A stretch of 64,000 nucleotides of DNA from Rhodoglobus sp. (GTDB taxonomy: Bacteria; Actinomycetota; Actinomycetes; Actinomycetales; Microbacteriaceae): positions 186,001 through 250,000 of the forward strand of contig JAODAV010000001.1 of NCBI GenBank assembly GCA_025463605.1. The letters are read 5' to 3'. Within the stretch, counting starts at the first letter, position 1. Each line of letters opens with the position of its first letter. The translations under genes were made by a program, and so were the position numbers. This document shows positions 53,272-61,235 of this stretch, piece after piece. The notes under the pieces were generated by a model, which had not been told where the DNA came from, ran no database searches, and worked only from the letters and a program-made list of their open reading frames with translations.

Positions 53272-53865
53272 ATGCCCAGGGTCACCGAGGAGTACCGCGT
53301 CGCCCGGCGGCGTGAGATCGCCGATGCCGCGCTGCGCGCGTTCCGCCGCAAGGGCTTCCAGGCCACGTCGATGGCCGAGATCATTTCGGAGTCCGGGCTC
53401 TCCGCCGGGGCGATCTACGGTCACTACAAAAGCAAGGCCGACATCGTGCTCGATGTCGCGACCACCGTCGTCGGTTCGCGCATCGTCGACCTCGAGCGGC
53501 TCGCCGCGGCAGATCCCATGCCCCCGCCCGCGCGCATCGTGCGTGTACTCATGGACGGCATGGTGCGCGAACTCGGCAGTCCCGGCATCATGGTGCAACT
53601 GTGGGGCGAGGCAGTCACGGATCCGGTGATCAAGAAACTCGCGACGGGCGTGCTGGGCCGGCTGCGCGACGCCTACGTGGCGTACATCTCGCTGTGGCAC
53701 CAGCGCGAGCACGGGGTCTCTCCCAGCACGGCCGAGGGTATTGCCGCCGAACAGGTGTACCTGTTCGTGGCCGCGGCGCAGGGCTACATCCTGCACTCGG
53801 CGCTCATGCCGGGATTCGACTCGGAGAGCTACCTGACGAGCATCGAGAAGAACCTGCCGAGCTGA
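53272..53865 (+). CDS. TetR-family transcriptional regulator
   Basis: 197 residues. The N-terminal helix-turn-helix (about 10-57: RREIADAALRAFRRKGFQATSMAEIISESGLSAGAIYGHYKSKADIV) is canonical; the C-terminal ligand domain is variable. It probably represses both its own gene and the divergent membrane-protein gene through the palindromes at 53196 and 53242. It converges on an MFS gene with hairpins between. Confidence 0.92.
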   Translation: MPRVTEEYRVARRREIADAALRAFRRKGFQATSMAEIISESGLSAGAIYGHYKSKADIVLDVATTVVGSRIVDLERLAAADPMPPPARIVRVLMDGMVRELGSPGIMVQLWGEAVTDPVIKKLATGVLGRLRDAYVAYISLWHQREHGVSPSTAEGIAAEQVYLFVAAAQGYILHSALMPGFDSESYLTSIEKNLPS

Positions 53866-53905
53866 CCCGCGGCCGCCGCGGCCCCCTGCGCTGAGGTTTG
53901 CGGCG

Positions 53906-53931
53906 CGCGCGGACGCACAAACGACCGCGCG
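53906..53931. terminator. Candidate bidirectional terminator hairpin
   Basis: A 7-bp G/C stem (CGCGCGG at 53906-53912 with CCGCGCG at 53925-53931) lies in the 81-bp convergent gap between the TetR and MFS genes. A second small hairpin lies at 53867-53881. No U-run. Confidence 0.35.
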
Positions 53932-53946
53932 GGCGACAAGAGTCAG

Positions 53947-55230
53947 CTAGTCGGCGACCAGCGGATCGGTCGGGCCTGCTGCGACGCGGTCGCCGTTGTC
54001 GACATCCTCGGGGTTGGGCAGCGTCATGAGGAAGCGGAAGAAGATGGCTCCCGCGATCGTCTCGAGCGCACCGAAGACGGTGAACGGCAGGGCGAGGTCG
54101 AGACGGCCGACGAGGCCACCCATGAGTGCGCCGAGCGGCATCGTGCCCCACAGCAGGGTGCGCCACGAGCCGTGCACGCGGCCGAGCAGCCGACCGGGAA
54201 TCACGCTCTGGCGCAAGGACATGACGAGGATGTTCCACGTCGTGATCGCGAGGGACGACAGGGCGAAACCGAGTGCTCCCGCCCACAGCACCGGCAACAC
54301 GCCCATGAGCACGAACGACAAGCCCGCGATCGTGGTAGCGAGCGCCATCGTCAGTCCCGCGCCCCACGCGCGTTTGAGTCGGTCGGCGATGGCGGCGCCG
54401 AGAATGCCACCGATCGCCCCGCTCAGCAGAAACACACCGAAGAGCGCCTCGGGCACCTCGAGCTGCGTCAGCACGTAGAGCACGAAGCTTGCTGTCGCGG
54501 CCGAGGTCATGAGACCGCAGAATGTGCTGAAGAACCACAGGGTGCGCAGCATGCGATTGGCGAGGATGAACCGGAAACCGTCCACGAACTGGCGATACCA
54601 GGCGACCCGCGGCTCGTCGGTTGTGGCATCCGTGAACTGCCGGCCGGATGCGGCCTTCGGAAGCAGCAGCGCGAGGGCTCCCGCGACCGCGAAGACGAGG
54701 CCGTTGATGCCGAGCGGGATGAGCACGGCGATGGCGAACAGACCCGAGGTCAGCGGACCGGACACGAAGTTCTGCACGACGAGCTCGCCCGCCTCGATGC
54801 GCGAGTTGGCCCGCGGCAGGTTGACTTTGGCGACGATGCTCGGCACGACCGCGCGGATCGCCCCGTCGTACACGGTCTCGAACGCGCCATAGATGAAGAT
54901 CACGAGGTAGAGCCACCAGATCGTGAGCGTCTCGGTGGCCACGAGCACGACGAGCAGGATGCCGAGGAGCGTGCGAACGGCCTGTGCGAGCGCGAGGGCT
55001 TTACGCCGGTCGATGCGGTCGATAAGGATGCCCGCGGGAATCGCGAAGAACAGCCAAGGAAGCAGGGCGAGGGCCGCGAGCCCGGAGATGAGCAGCGGAT
55101 CCTGTGTTAGTCGCGCGCCCAGGAGTGGGATGGCGGTGCGAGCGATGCCGTCCCCGAGGCTGGAGGCGAGATTTGCCGTGAAGATATTGGCGAACGCCGG
55201 ACCCAGCCCCCCGAGCTTCTCCTTCGTCAC
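53947..55230 (-). CDS. Major facilitator superfamily efflux protein
   Basis: 427 residues from the GTG at 55230 (or 428 from 55233) with about 12 spans. IPAGILIDRIDRRKAL is the conserved loop 2-3 motif (GxxxDRxxRR type), and its partner AAIADRLKRAWG lies between spans 8 and 9. It resembles the enterobactin/macrolide-type exporters (MFS_3). GTGA overlap with the aldo/keto reductase gene upstream suggests co-transcription. Substrate unknown. Confidence 0.85.
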   Translation of the reverse strand: MTKEKLGGLGPAFANIFTANLASSLGDGIARTAIPLLGARLTQDPLLISGLAALALLPWLFFAIPAGILIDRIDRRKALALAQAVRTLLGILLVVLVATETLTIWWLYLVIFIYGAFETVYDGAIRAVVPSIVAKVNLPRANSRIEAGELVVQNFVSGPLTSGLFAIAVLIPLGINGLVFAVAGALALLLPKAASGRQFTDATTDEPRVAWYRQFVDGFRFILANRMLRTLWFFSTFCGLMTSAATASFVLYVLTQLEVPEALFGVFLLSGAIGGILGAAIADRLKRAWGAGLTMALATTIAGLSFVLMGVLPVLWAGALGFALSSLAITTWNILVMSLRQSVIPGRLLGRVHGSWRTLLWGTMPLGALMGGLVGRLDLALPFTVFGALETIAGAIFFRFLMTLPNPEDVDNGDRVAAGPTDPLVAD

Positions 55231-56213
55231 CACCGGTCGTGCACCACAGCCCTGAATCGTCGGTCGTAGAGCTCGTGCACTCGCGCGTCGAATTCGGGAG
55301 TCAGCCGATCAACCGATCCCGCCGACGCGTTCGATCGCGCCTGGGCGACCGTGCGTGCGCCGGGAATGACCGTCGTGACGCCGTCGAGCTGGGCGAGCCA
55401 GGCGAGCGCGGCAATCGGCGGGGTCAGGCCCGCGGACTCAGCGAACCCAGCGAACTCCTGCGCAGCCGCCACGCCCTGCTCGAAGTCCACCCCCGAGAAG
55501 GTCTCCCCCACGTCGAAGGCCTCGCCGTTGCGGTTGTAAGTGCGGTGATCGTTCGACGCGAATACCGTGTCTTTCGAGTACTTGCCACTCAGCAGGCCGG
55601 ACGCGAGCGGCACGCGGGCGATAATCGCGACTCCCGCCTCGATTGCGGCGGGCAGTACGGCGTCGAGCGGCTTGAGCCGGAACGCGTTGAGGATGATCTG
55701 CACGCTCGCGACACCCGGTCGCGCGATCGCCGCGAGAGCCTGGTCAGCGGTCTCCACGCTCACGCCGTAGCTGGCGATCGCGCCGTCGGCGACGAGGCCA
55801 TCGAGATCGTCGAAAACGCGATCGCTCTCGATGACGGCGGTCGGCGGGCAGTGCAGTTGCACGAGGTCGAGTGTGTCGTTCTGCAGGTTGGTCCGCGAGC
55901 GGTCGACCCACGAGCGCAGGTTCGCGGTCGAGTAGTTCTCCGGCCGCTGCTCCGCGCGGCGCCCGATCTTCGTCGCGACGAAGATGTCGAGTTCGGGACG
56001 CGAGCGCAGGAATGCTCCGATGAAACTCTCGCTGCGCCCGTCGCCGTAGACGTCGGCCGTGTCGAAGACGGTGACGCCGGACTCGACGGATGCCTCGAGG
56101 ATGGCGGCGGCATCCTGTTCGCTGACCTCCCCCCAGTCCGCACCGAGTTGCCACGTGCCGAGGCCGATGACTGAGAGCGGGCGGGCGAGGCGAGGGGCGG
56201 TTTCTGAATGCAC
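55227..56213 (-). CDS. Aldo/keto reductase
   Basis: 328 residues. VFDTADVYGDGRSE (Asp, Tyr), VATKIGRR (Lys) and LVQLHCPP (His) give the tetrad; TVIPGARTVAQARSN near the end binds NADPH phosphate. The GTG at 56213 is preferred because TAACGT lies exactly six bases upstream; a TTG at 56216 is the alternative. It resembles the branch annotated as general stress protein/oxidoreductase YhdN-like. Co-transcribed with the MFS gene. Confidence 0.91.
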   Translation of the reverse strand: MHSETAPRLARPLSVIGLGTWQLGADWGEVSEQDAAAILEASVESGVTVFDTADVYGDGRSESFIGAFLRSRPELDIFVATKIGRRAEQRPENYSTANLRSWVDRSRTNLQNDTLDLVQLHCPPTAVIESDRVFDDLDGLVADGAIASYGVSVETADQALAAIARPGVASVQIILNAFRLKPLDAVLPAAIEAGVAIIARVPLASGLLSGKYSKDTVFASNDHRTYNRNGEAFDVGETFSGVDFEQGVAAAQEFAGFAESAGLTPPIAALAWLAQLDGVTTVIPGARTVAQARSNASAGSVDRLTPEFDARVHELYDRRFRAVVHDRW

Positions 56214-56219
56214 CAACTC

Positions 56220-56225
56220 ACGTTA
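56220..56225 (-). promoter_or_regulatory. -10 box (TAACGT) of the aldo/keto reductase-MFS operon
   Basis: TAACGT on the minus strand, six bases (GAGTTG), then the GTG at 56213. This decides the start codon. Confidence 0.5.
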
Positions 56226-56249
56226 TCCGATCACCGGACGGCTCTACGA

Positions 56250-56282
56250 CGAAGCGGGAGCCCACGAGGGACTCCCGCTTCG
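56250..56282 (-). terminator. Terminator hairpin after the small charged protein gene
   Basis: An 11-bp perfect stem, CGAAGCGGGAG with CTCCCGCTTCG, around an 11-base loop, 20 bp past the stop of the minus-strand gene at 56303. Confidence 0.75.
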
Positions 56283-56302
56283 CGGTAGTAGAGCCGGTGG
56301 GG

Positions 56303-56497
56303 CTAGTCGCGCAGTTGCTCCTTGAAGTCGTTCTTGGCTTTCGTCGCATCGCGCTCGGTCTCCGCACGCTTCACATCGGCGTCGGCCTGCACTTCGTCGA
56401 CCTTGTCGCTCACGCGCTCCTTGGTGTCGTCGGCCCATTCGCCGACCTTCTTGCCCGTCGCCTCAGCGGCGTCCTTCGCGTCATCCATGAGACCCAT
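56303..56497 (-). CDS. Small highly charged helical protein (CsbD/LEA-like)
   Basis: 64 residues from the ATG at 56497, chosen for its GAGGAGG site five bases upstream over an in-frame ATG at 56521. The sequence is Asp/Lys/Glu-rich with heptad-like spacing (DDAKDAAEATGKKVGEWADD, then DKVDEVQADADVKRAETERD), no Cys and no membrane segment. It resembles CsbD or late-embryogenesis-type stress proteins in composition only. Flanked by a terminator downstream. Confidence 0.7.
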   Translation of the reverse strand: MGLMDDAKDAAEATGKKVGEWADDTKERVSDKVDEVQADADVKRAETERDATKAKNDFKEQLRD

Positions 56498-56644
56498 GAT
56501 TTCCTCCTCGTAGTCGGTCATCGGTGTCGTGCCTCGAGGGTCATACCCCTCGTTTCCTGACCCTACAACGGGGGGGCACGGCTGCTACAGGGTCTTGACA
56601 AAGGCGCCAGCGCACTCGAAGCGAGCCTGCAGAAGTGACGGTCG

Positions 56645-56660
56645 AACGTTACGAAACGTT
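56645..56660. promoter_or_regulatory. AACGTT repeat pair upstream of the DUF4349 lipoprotein gene
   Basis: The self-complementary hexamer AACGTT occurs twice, at 56645-56650 and 56655-56660, separated by ACGA. It sits just upstream of the expected -35 position of the gene at 56700 and may bind a regulator. Confidence 0.35.
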
Positions 56661-56687
56661 GGGTAGCGGTGCCATCGGTGCCCTCAT

Positions 56688-56693
56688 TACGGT
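56688..56693 (+). promoter_or_regulatory. -10 box (TACGGT) of the DUF4349 gene
   Basis: TACGGT, six bases, then the ATG at 56700. Confidence 0.5.
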
Positions 56694-56699
56694 GAAGCC

Positions 56700-57566
56700 A
56701 TGAGGCGCACATTCATCATCCCCACGGCACTACTGCTTTCCGCACTGGCACTGACAGGGTGCTCTGCGGCATCCGGTGGATATGACACCGGAACGGTCTC
56801 GGAAGGCCCCCAGCCTGCCCCCGCGACCGACCAGTCCCTTGAGTCGAGTGACGGGATCAAGTCCCAAACCGACGGCGATGTCACCGACCGCCAGGTCATC
56901 ACCACCGGGTATGTCACCCTCACCGTCGACGATCCGCCGAATGCCGCGACCGAGGCCATCCGCATCACCGAGTCGGTCGGCGGCCGGGTCGACGGCCGCA
57001 ACGAGTATGCGCCGGTGAACGGGGACAAGGGCAGCGCGACGCTCACGCTGCGCCTCCCCGCAGACACGCTCACCGCGACGCTCGACAAGCTCAAGGCGCT
57101 CGGTGAGGTGCAGGAGATCTCGTTGTCCTCGTCCGACGTCACGATGGTCACGCAGGATCTCGACGCGCGCATCAAGGCGCTCTCGGCATCCATCGACCGC
57201 CTACTCGGACTGCTCGCGACGGCGAGCGACACCGACACGCTAATCCAGCTCGAGACGGCGATCTCCGACCGGCAGGCCGAGCTCGAGAGCCTGGAGAGCC
57301 AGCGGCGCTACTACGCCGACCAGGTGAGCCTGTCGACCGTGACGCTCAACCTCGTCACCGAGCAGATCGTGCCGGTCGAGGCACCCGACACCTTCCTCTC
57401 CGGCCTGCAGGCCGGCTGGGACGCGTTCGTCGGCTTCTTCGCGGGACTGCTCGTCGCACTCGGCGTACTACTGCCGTGGCTCATCTTCGCCGGGATCATC
57501 ACCGTCGTGGTCATCCTGATCGTGAAGCGCACGCGGCCGCGCGCGGTGGCGCCGCCGATCGAGTAG
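56700..57566 (+). CDS. DUF4349-domain membrane-anchored lipoprotein
   Basis: 288 residues. Signal peptide with lipobox LALTGC (Cys21), then the DUF4349 domain: VITTGYVTLTVDDPPNAATEAIRITESVGGRV, LTLRLPADTLTATLDKLKALGEV, and a coiled-coil stretch DLDARIKALSASIDRLLGLL...ISDRQAELESLESQRRYY. A C-terminal membrane span follows (FAGLLVALGVLLPWLIFAGIITVVVILIV) and a basic tail. Being tethered at both ends is typical of the family; the function is unknown. Monocistronic with its own promoter box. Confidence 0.88.
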   Translation: MRRTFIIPTALLLSALALTGCSAASGGYDTGTVSEGPQPAPATDQSLESSDGIKSQTDGDVTDRQVITTGYVTLTVDDPPNAATEAIRITESVGGRVDGRNEYAPVNGDKGSATLTLRLPADTLTATLDKLKALGEVQEISLSSSDVTMVTQDLDARIKALSASIDRLLGLLATASDTDTLIQLETAISDRQAELESLESQRRYYADQVSLSTVTLNLVTEQIVPVEAPDTFLSGLQAGWDAFVGFFAGLLVALGVLLPWLIFAGIITVVVILIVKRTRPRAVAPPIE

Positions 57567-57584
57567 CACGCCGCGTGAGTACGG

Positions 57585-58625
57585 TTAAGCACGCGCGGCG
57601 AGCATGTCCTTCACCATGGGCACGACCTTGGAGCCGTAGAGCTCGATCGAGTGCGTCATGCGCTCGTGGGGAAGGGTGCCCGCGCTGTACTTGAGATCGA
57701 ATCGCTGGATGCCCAGGGTCGTGATCGTGTTGGCGAGCTTTCGTGCCACGGTCTCCGGTGACCCGAGATACAGGGACCCGTGCTCGATCTCCTGCCGGAA
57801 CTCGGCTTCGTTCGACGGCGGCCACCCGCGTTCGGCGCCGATCCGGTCGCGCATGACGCGGTGGTGAGGCCAGTACTGCTCGGCGGCTTCGGAGTCGGTG
57901 TCGGCGATGTACCCAGGCGAGTGCACGGCGATCGGAAGGTCGGGCTTCTCCAGCTGCGCGAGCGCACGGTGGAACAGCTCGACGTACGGCGCGAATCGAG
58001 CAGGGTCGCCGCCGATGATCGCGAGCACGAGGGGCATGCCGTAGCGCGCCGCGCGCACGACCGACTCCGGGCTGCCGCCGACTCCGATCCACGTGCGCAA
58101 ATGACCGCCCTCGGTGCGCGGGTACACGTTCTGCCCGCTGAGCGGCGGGCGCAGATTGCCCGACCAGGTGACGGGCTGCTCGGCGAGCACGTGGGAGAAC
58201 AGGTCGAGCTTCTCCTCGAAGAGGGCCTCGTACTGGCTGAGGTCCAATCCGAACAGCGGGAACGATTCGGTGAACGATCCACGGCCCAGGATGACCTCGG
58301 CGCGGCCGTTCGAGAGCGCGTCGACGGTGGAGAATCGCTGGAACACCCGGATCGGGTCATCCGAGCTCAACACCGTCACGGCCGAACCGAGGTGGATGTT
58401 CGTCGTGGCCGTCGCGAGCCCGGCGAGCACGACCTCGGGCGCGGAGACGGCGAAGTCCACCCTGTGGTGCTCCCCCACACCGAAGAAGTCGAGACCCAGC
58501 TCGTCGGCGAGCACACCTTCGGCCACGACATCACGGATGACCTGCGCCTGGCTCACCGGCGCGTCATCCAGCCCCACTGTCACATCCCCGAACGTGTCGA
58601 GTCCGAACTCGATCTCCTGCGTCAT
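57585..58625 (-). CDS. LLM-class (luciferase-like) flavin-dependent oxidoreductase
   Basis: 346 residues. FGVGEHHRVDFAVSAPEVVLAGLATATTNIHLGSAVTVLSSDDPIRV is the bacterial-luciferase-like N-terminal segment that contacts flavin, followed by VILGRGSFTESFPLFG and WIGVGGSPESVVRAARYG. It is an FMN/F420-type monooxygenase of unknown substrate. GAGAGG precedes the ATG. Divergent from the kinase gene across 176 bp that contain nested inverted repeats. Confidence 0.9.
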   Translation of the reverse strand: MTQEIEFGLDTFGDVTVGLDDAPVSQAQVIRDVVAEGVLADELGLDFFGVGEHHRVDFAVSAPEVVLAGLATATTNIHLGSAVTVLSSDDPIRVFQRFSTVDALSNGRAEVILGRGSFTESFPLFGLDLSQYEALFEEKLDLFSHVLAEQPVTWSGNLRPPLSGQNVYPRTEGGHLRTWIGVGGSPESVVRAARYGMPLVLAIIGGDPARFAPYVELFHRALAQLEKPDLPIAVHSPGYIADTDSEAAEQYWPHHRVMRDRIGAERGWPPSNEAEFRQEIEHGSLYLGSPETVARKLANTITTLGIQRFDLKYSAGTLPHERMTHSIELYGSKVVPMVKDMLAARA

Positions 58626-58670
58626 GTGAACCCTCTCGATCTATGCGAATGTATCGGTTGGTGAACCAGT

Positions 58671-58722
58671 CTTGCCCTTGTCGTATTCCGCGGGAATGTC
58701 AGTGTCAAGGGCACGGGGCAAG
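58671..58722. repeat. Nested inverted repeats between the LLM and kinase genes
   Basis: Outer arms CTTGCCC (58671-58677) and GGGCAAG (58716-58722), middle arms CCCTTG (58675-58680) and CAAGGG (58705-58710), and inner arms ATTCC (58685-58689) and GGAAT (58693-58697). It could form a branched hairpin in RNA or act as a compound operator in the divergent promoter region. Confidence 0.45.
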
Positions 58723-58801
58723 TTGGCGCGGCGCACCCGTAAATGCGACGATGGTGCCGGGATTGGACTACTCATGGCCGTACCACAGCAGGAGACGACC
58801 G

Positions 58802-60217
58802 ATGATTCTCGGGGACCGCTACAGACTCGATGACGCGATCGGGCACGGCGCGCTCTCCACGGTGTACCGCGCGCGCGACGAGCAACTAGGGCGGGATGTC
58901 GCGATCAAGCGTTTCGATGTGGGGACTGTGGATGCCGCGCGCCAGGAAAGCGAGCTCGCGATTCTCGCAAGCCTCGACCATCACGGGCTCGTGACGATGC
59001 TCGACGCCGGCATCGAGTACGACGACAAGGGACGTGCCGGCCGCTACATCGTGATGCCGCTCATCCGGGGCATCAATCTGCAGGACCGCCTCCGGGGCCC
59101 GCGCATCGGGACGCGCAACATCGCCGAGATCGGATACGACATCGCCGAGGCGCTCGAATACGTGCACGCGTGCAACGTCATCCACCGAGACGTGAAGCCG
59201 TCCAACATCCTGCTCGTGGACTACGGCAACGGCGCCGCGCGGGCCCGGGCGAAGCTCACCGACTTCGGAATCGCGCTGTCGGAAGACATCGAGCGCCTCA
59301 CCGCCGACGGCACGACGACGGGCACCGCTGCGTACCTGAGCCCTGAGCAGGCCTCCGGCGCAGGCGTGGGCCCGGCGACCGACATCTACTCCACCGGACT
59401 GCTGTTGCTGCAGTGCTTCACCCGCACCATCGAATACCCGGGCGGTGCCGTCGAATCGGCCGTCGCGCGACTCTCGCGCAACCCCGTCATCCCCCCGTAC
59501 GTGCCCGAGCGGTGGCGCGACCTGCTCTCGTCGATGACCGAGCGTGAGCCCCGCGAGCGGCCTTCGGCACGCGAAGTGGTTTCCGCGATCAGGCAACTGG
59601 TGGTCGCGGAAGCGGGCCGCCACAAGGACACCGAGTCGGCGTTCTTCGACAACGACCCCACGGAGCCCGGGCTGCCCGACGTGCTCGACACTATCCCCGA
59701 CGAGGCCCTGCATCGCGCTACCACGATGGCCGCGCGGCTCTTCTCGGCGCCCATCTCCGTCGTGAGCATCGTCGACCACGACCGCACGTGGCTCGTGTCC
59801 CACTACGGCGAAGACGTCGAGCAGATAGTGAAGCAGCTCGACCTGTCAAACCCGTCGGCTCCGAGCGAGCATCCGATCATCATCGAGAACACACTCGACC
59901 ACCCGGAGATGGCGACCAACCCGCTCGTGCAAGAGCCGATCGGACTGCGCTTCTACGTCGGCATACCCCTCAAGTCGAAGAACGGGCAGACGATCGGCAC
60001 GCTCTCCGTTGCGGACTTCACGCCCGGAACCGTCTCCGAAGCACAACTTGCCAACCTCAACGACCTCGGCGCGCTGATCATGGCCCAGCTCGAACTGCGG
60101 CAGGAGGGATTGCGCACGTCGGGCCACTCGAGTGACTCGATCCCCACGCCCGCCTCGACGCCGACCCCTGCCCCGCCCGGCGGCGACGCTCAGCCGCAGG
60201 TCGCGAGTCGCGACTAG
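58802..60217 (+). CDS. Soluble Ser/Thr protein kinase with C-terminal GAF domain
   Basis: 471 residues from the ATG at 58802 (AGGAG upstream; an earlier in-frame start lacks one). Kinase domain about 5-275: glycine loop GHGALSTV (14-21, third Gly replaced by Ser), Lys36 in VAIKRF, HRDVKPSN (128-130), DFG (154-156), and the activation loop GTTTGTAAYLSPEQ. A GAF domain (about 300-425: AARLFSAPISVVSIVDHDRTWLVS) follows, then a Pro/Thr-rich tail. There is no membrane span or PASTA repeat, unlike PknA/B, so it probably senses a cytoplasmic ligand. Converges on the PHP gene, overlapping it by four bases. Confidence 0.9.
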   Translation: MILGDRYRLDDAIGHGALSTVYRARDEQLGRDVAIKRFDVGTVDAARQESELAILASLDHHGLVTMLDAGIEYDDKGRAGRYIVMPLIRGINLQDRLRGPRIGTRNIAEIGYDIAEALEYVHACNVIHRDVKPSNILLVDYGNGAARARAKLTDFGIALSEDIERLTADGTTTGTAAYLSPEQASGAGVGPATDIYSTGLLLLQCFTRTIEYPGGAVESAVARLSRNPVIPPYVPERWRDLLSSMTEREPRERPSAREVVSAIRQLVVAEAGRHKDTESAFFDNDPTEPGLPDVLDTIPDEALHRATTMAARLFSAPISVVSIVDHDRTWLVSHYGEDVEQIVKQLDLSNPSAPSEHPIIIENTLDHPEMATNPLVQEPIGLRFYVGIPLKSKNGQTIGTLSVADFTPGTVSEAQLANLNDLGALIMAQLELRQEGLRTSGHSSDSIPTPASTPTPAPPGGDAQPQVASRD

Positions 60218-61233
60218 CGGTCTCGCGCCGCCCACTCCAGAAGCTCGGCGAGGGGCCAGGTAGTGATGATACGCGCGATCGGGATGCCCGCCGCCGTAGC
60301 GCGCGCCGCCCCGTACTCGAGAAAACCGAGTTGGCCCGGAGCGTGAGCATCGCTGTCGATCGAGAACAGGCATCCGGCGTCGAGCGCCATCCGGATGAGC
60401 TCCTCGGGCGGATCCTGGCGCTCGGGCCGGGAGTTCAACTCCACCGCGACGCCGTTCTCCGCGCATGCCGCGAAGACGGCAGCCGCATCGAACTCCGACT
60501 CTGGGCGTGTGCCGCGTGATCCTTCGACGAGTCTCCCGGTGATGTGCCCGAGAACGTGAGTGTGCGGGTCGGCGACGGCGCGGAGCATCCTCTCGGTCAT
60601 CTCGCCGGAGCCCATGCGCAGCTTCGAGTGCACGCTCGCGACCACGATGTCGACGCGATCGAGCAGTTCGGCCTCCTGATCGAGGGCTCCGTCTTCGAGG
60701 ATGTCCACCTCGATTCCCGAGAGCAGCCGAAAGCCGTCGTAGGTCTCGTTGAGCTCCGAGATCGTGTCGAGCTGAGTGCGCAGCCGCTCCGGCGAGAGGC
60801 CGTTGGCGACCCGCAGGTTCGGCGAATGGTCGGTGAGAGCGAGGTAGTCGTGGCCGAGCCAGCGCGCGGTGTCGGCCATCGACTCGATGCTCGTGGTGCC
60901 GTCGGACCAGTCGCTGTGGCTGTGGAGGTCGCCGCGCAATTTCGTGCGCAGCTTCTCGCCCCCCGTCGCGAGAGGCTTGTCGACCCGTGCGCGCACGTCG
61001 GCGAGGTAGTCGGGCACGCGGCCCTCGACGGCCTCCCGGATCACCTCGAACGTCGTGCCGCCGATGCCCTTCGTCGTCTTCAGAGCACCGTTCAGCGCGA
61101 GCTCTTTCACTTGCTCGGGCGGCATCGGCGCAATCACGTCCGCGGCCTTTCGGAATGCCTTGGTCTTGAATGGCGACGCGAGATCGCGCTCGAGCCAATA
61201 GGCGATCTCGTTCAGTGCAGCGATGGGATCCAC
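60214..61233 (-). CDS. Helix-hairpin-helix + PHP-domain phosphoesterase (PolX C-terminal type)
   Basis: 339 residues. An N-terminal helical DNA-binding part (AFRKAADVI...LKTTKGIGGTTFEVI, HhH-like) resembles the DNA polymerase beta/X 8-kDa region. The PHP domain has LRGDLHSHSDWSDG (HxH), YLALTDHSP, LSGIEVDIL, VVASVHSKL and FSIDSDAHAPGQL metal ligands. No polymerase catalytic Asp triad is seen, so it is the nuclease/phosphatase half only. GTG start two bases after alkD-like; part of the alkB-alkD-PHP operon behind an SOS box, which suggests end-processing during DNA repair. Confidence 0.88.
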   Translation of the reverse strand: MDPIAALNEIAYWLERDLASPFKTKAFRKAADVIAPMPPEQVKELALNGALKTTKGIGGTTFEVIREAVEGRVPDYLADVRARVDKPLATGGEKLRTKLRGDLHSHSDWSDGTTSIESMADTARWLGHDYLALTDHSPNLRVANGLSPERLRTQLDTISELNETYDGFRLLSGIEVDILEDGALDQEAELLDRVDIVVASVHSKLRMGSGEMTERMLRAVADPHTHVLGHITGRLVEGSRGTRPESEFDAAAVFAACAENGVAVELNSRPERQDPPEELIRMALDAGCLFSIDSDAHAPGQLGFLEYGAARATAAGIPIARIITTWPLAELLEWAARDR

Positions 61234-61235
61234 GA

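Noticed and set aside
53867-53931. CRISPR-like or mobile-element repeat in the GC-rich convergent gap
   Set aside because: The repeats are short G/C alternations forming hairpins, with no regular spacers, no target duplication and no transposase nearby.
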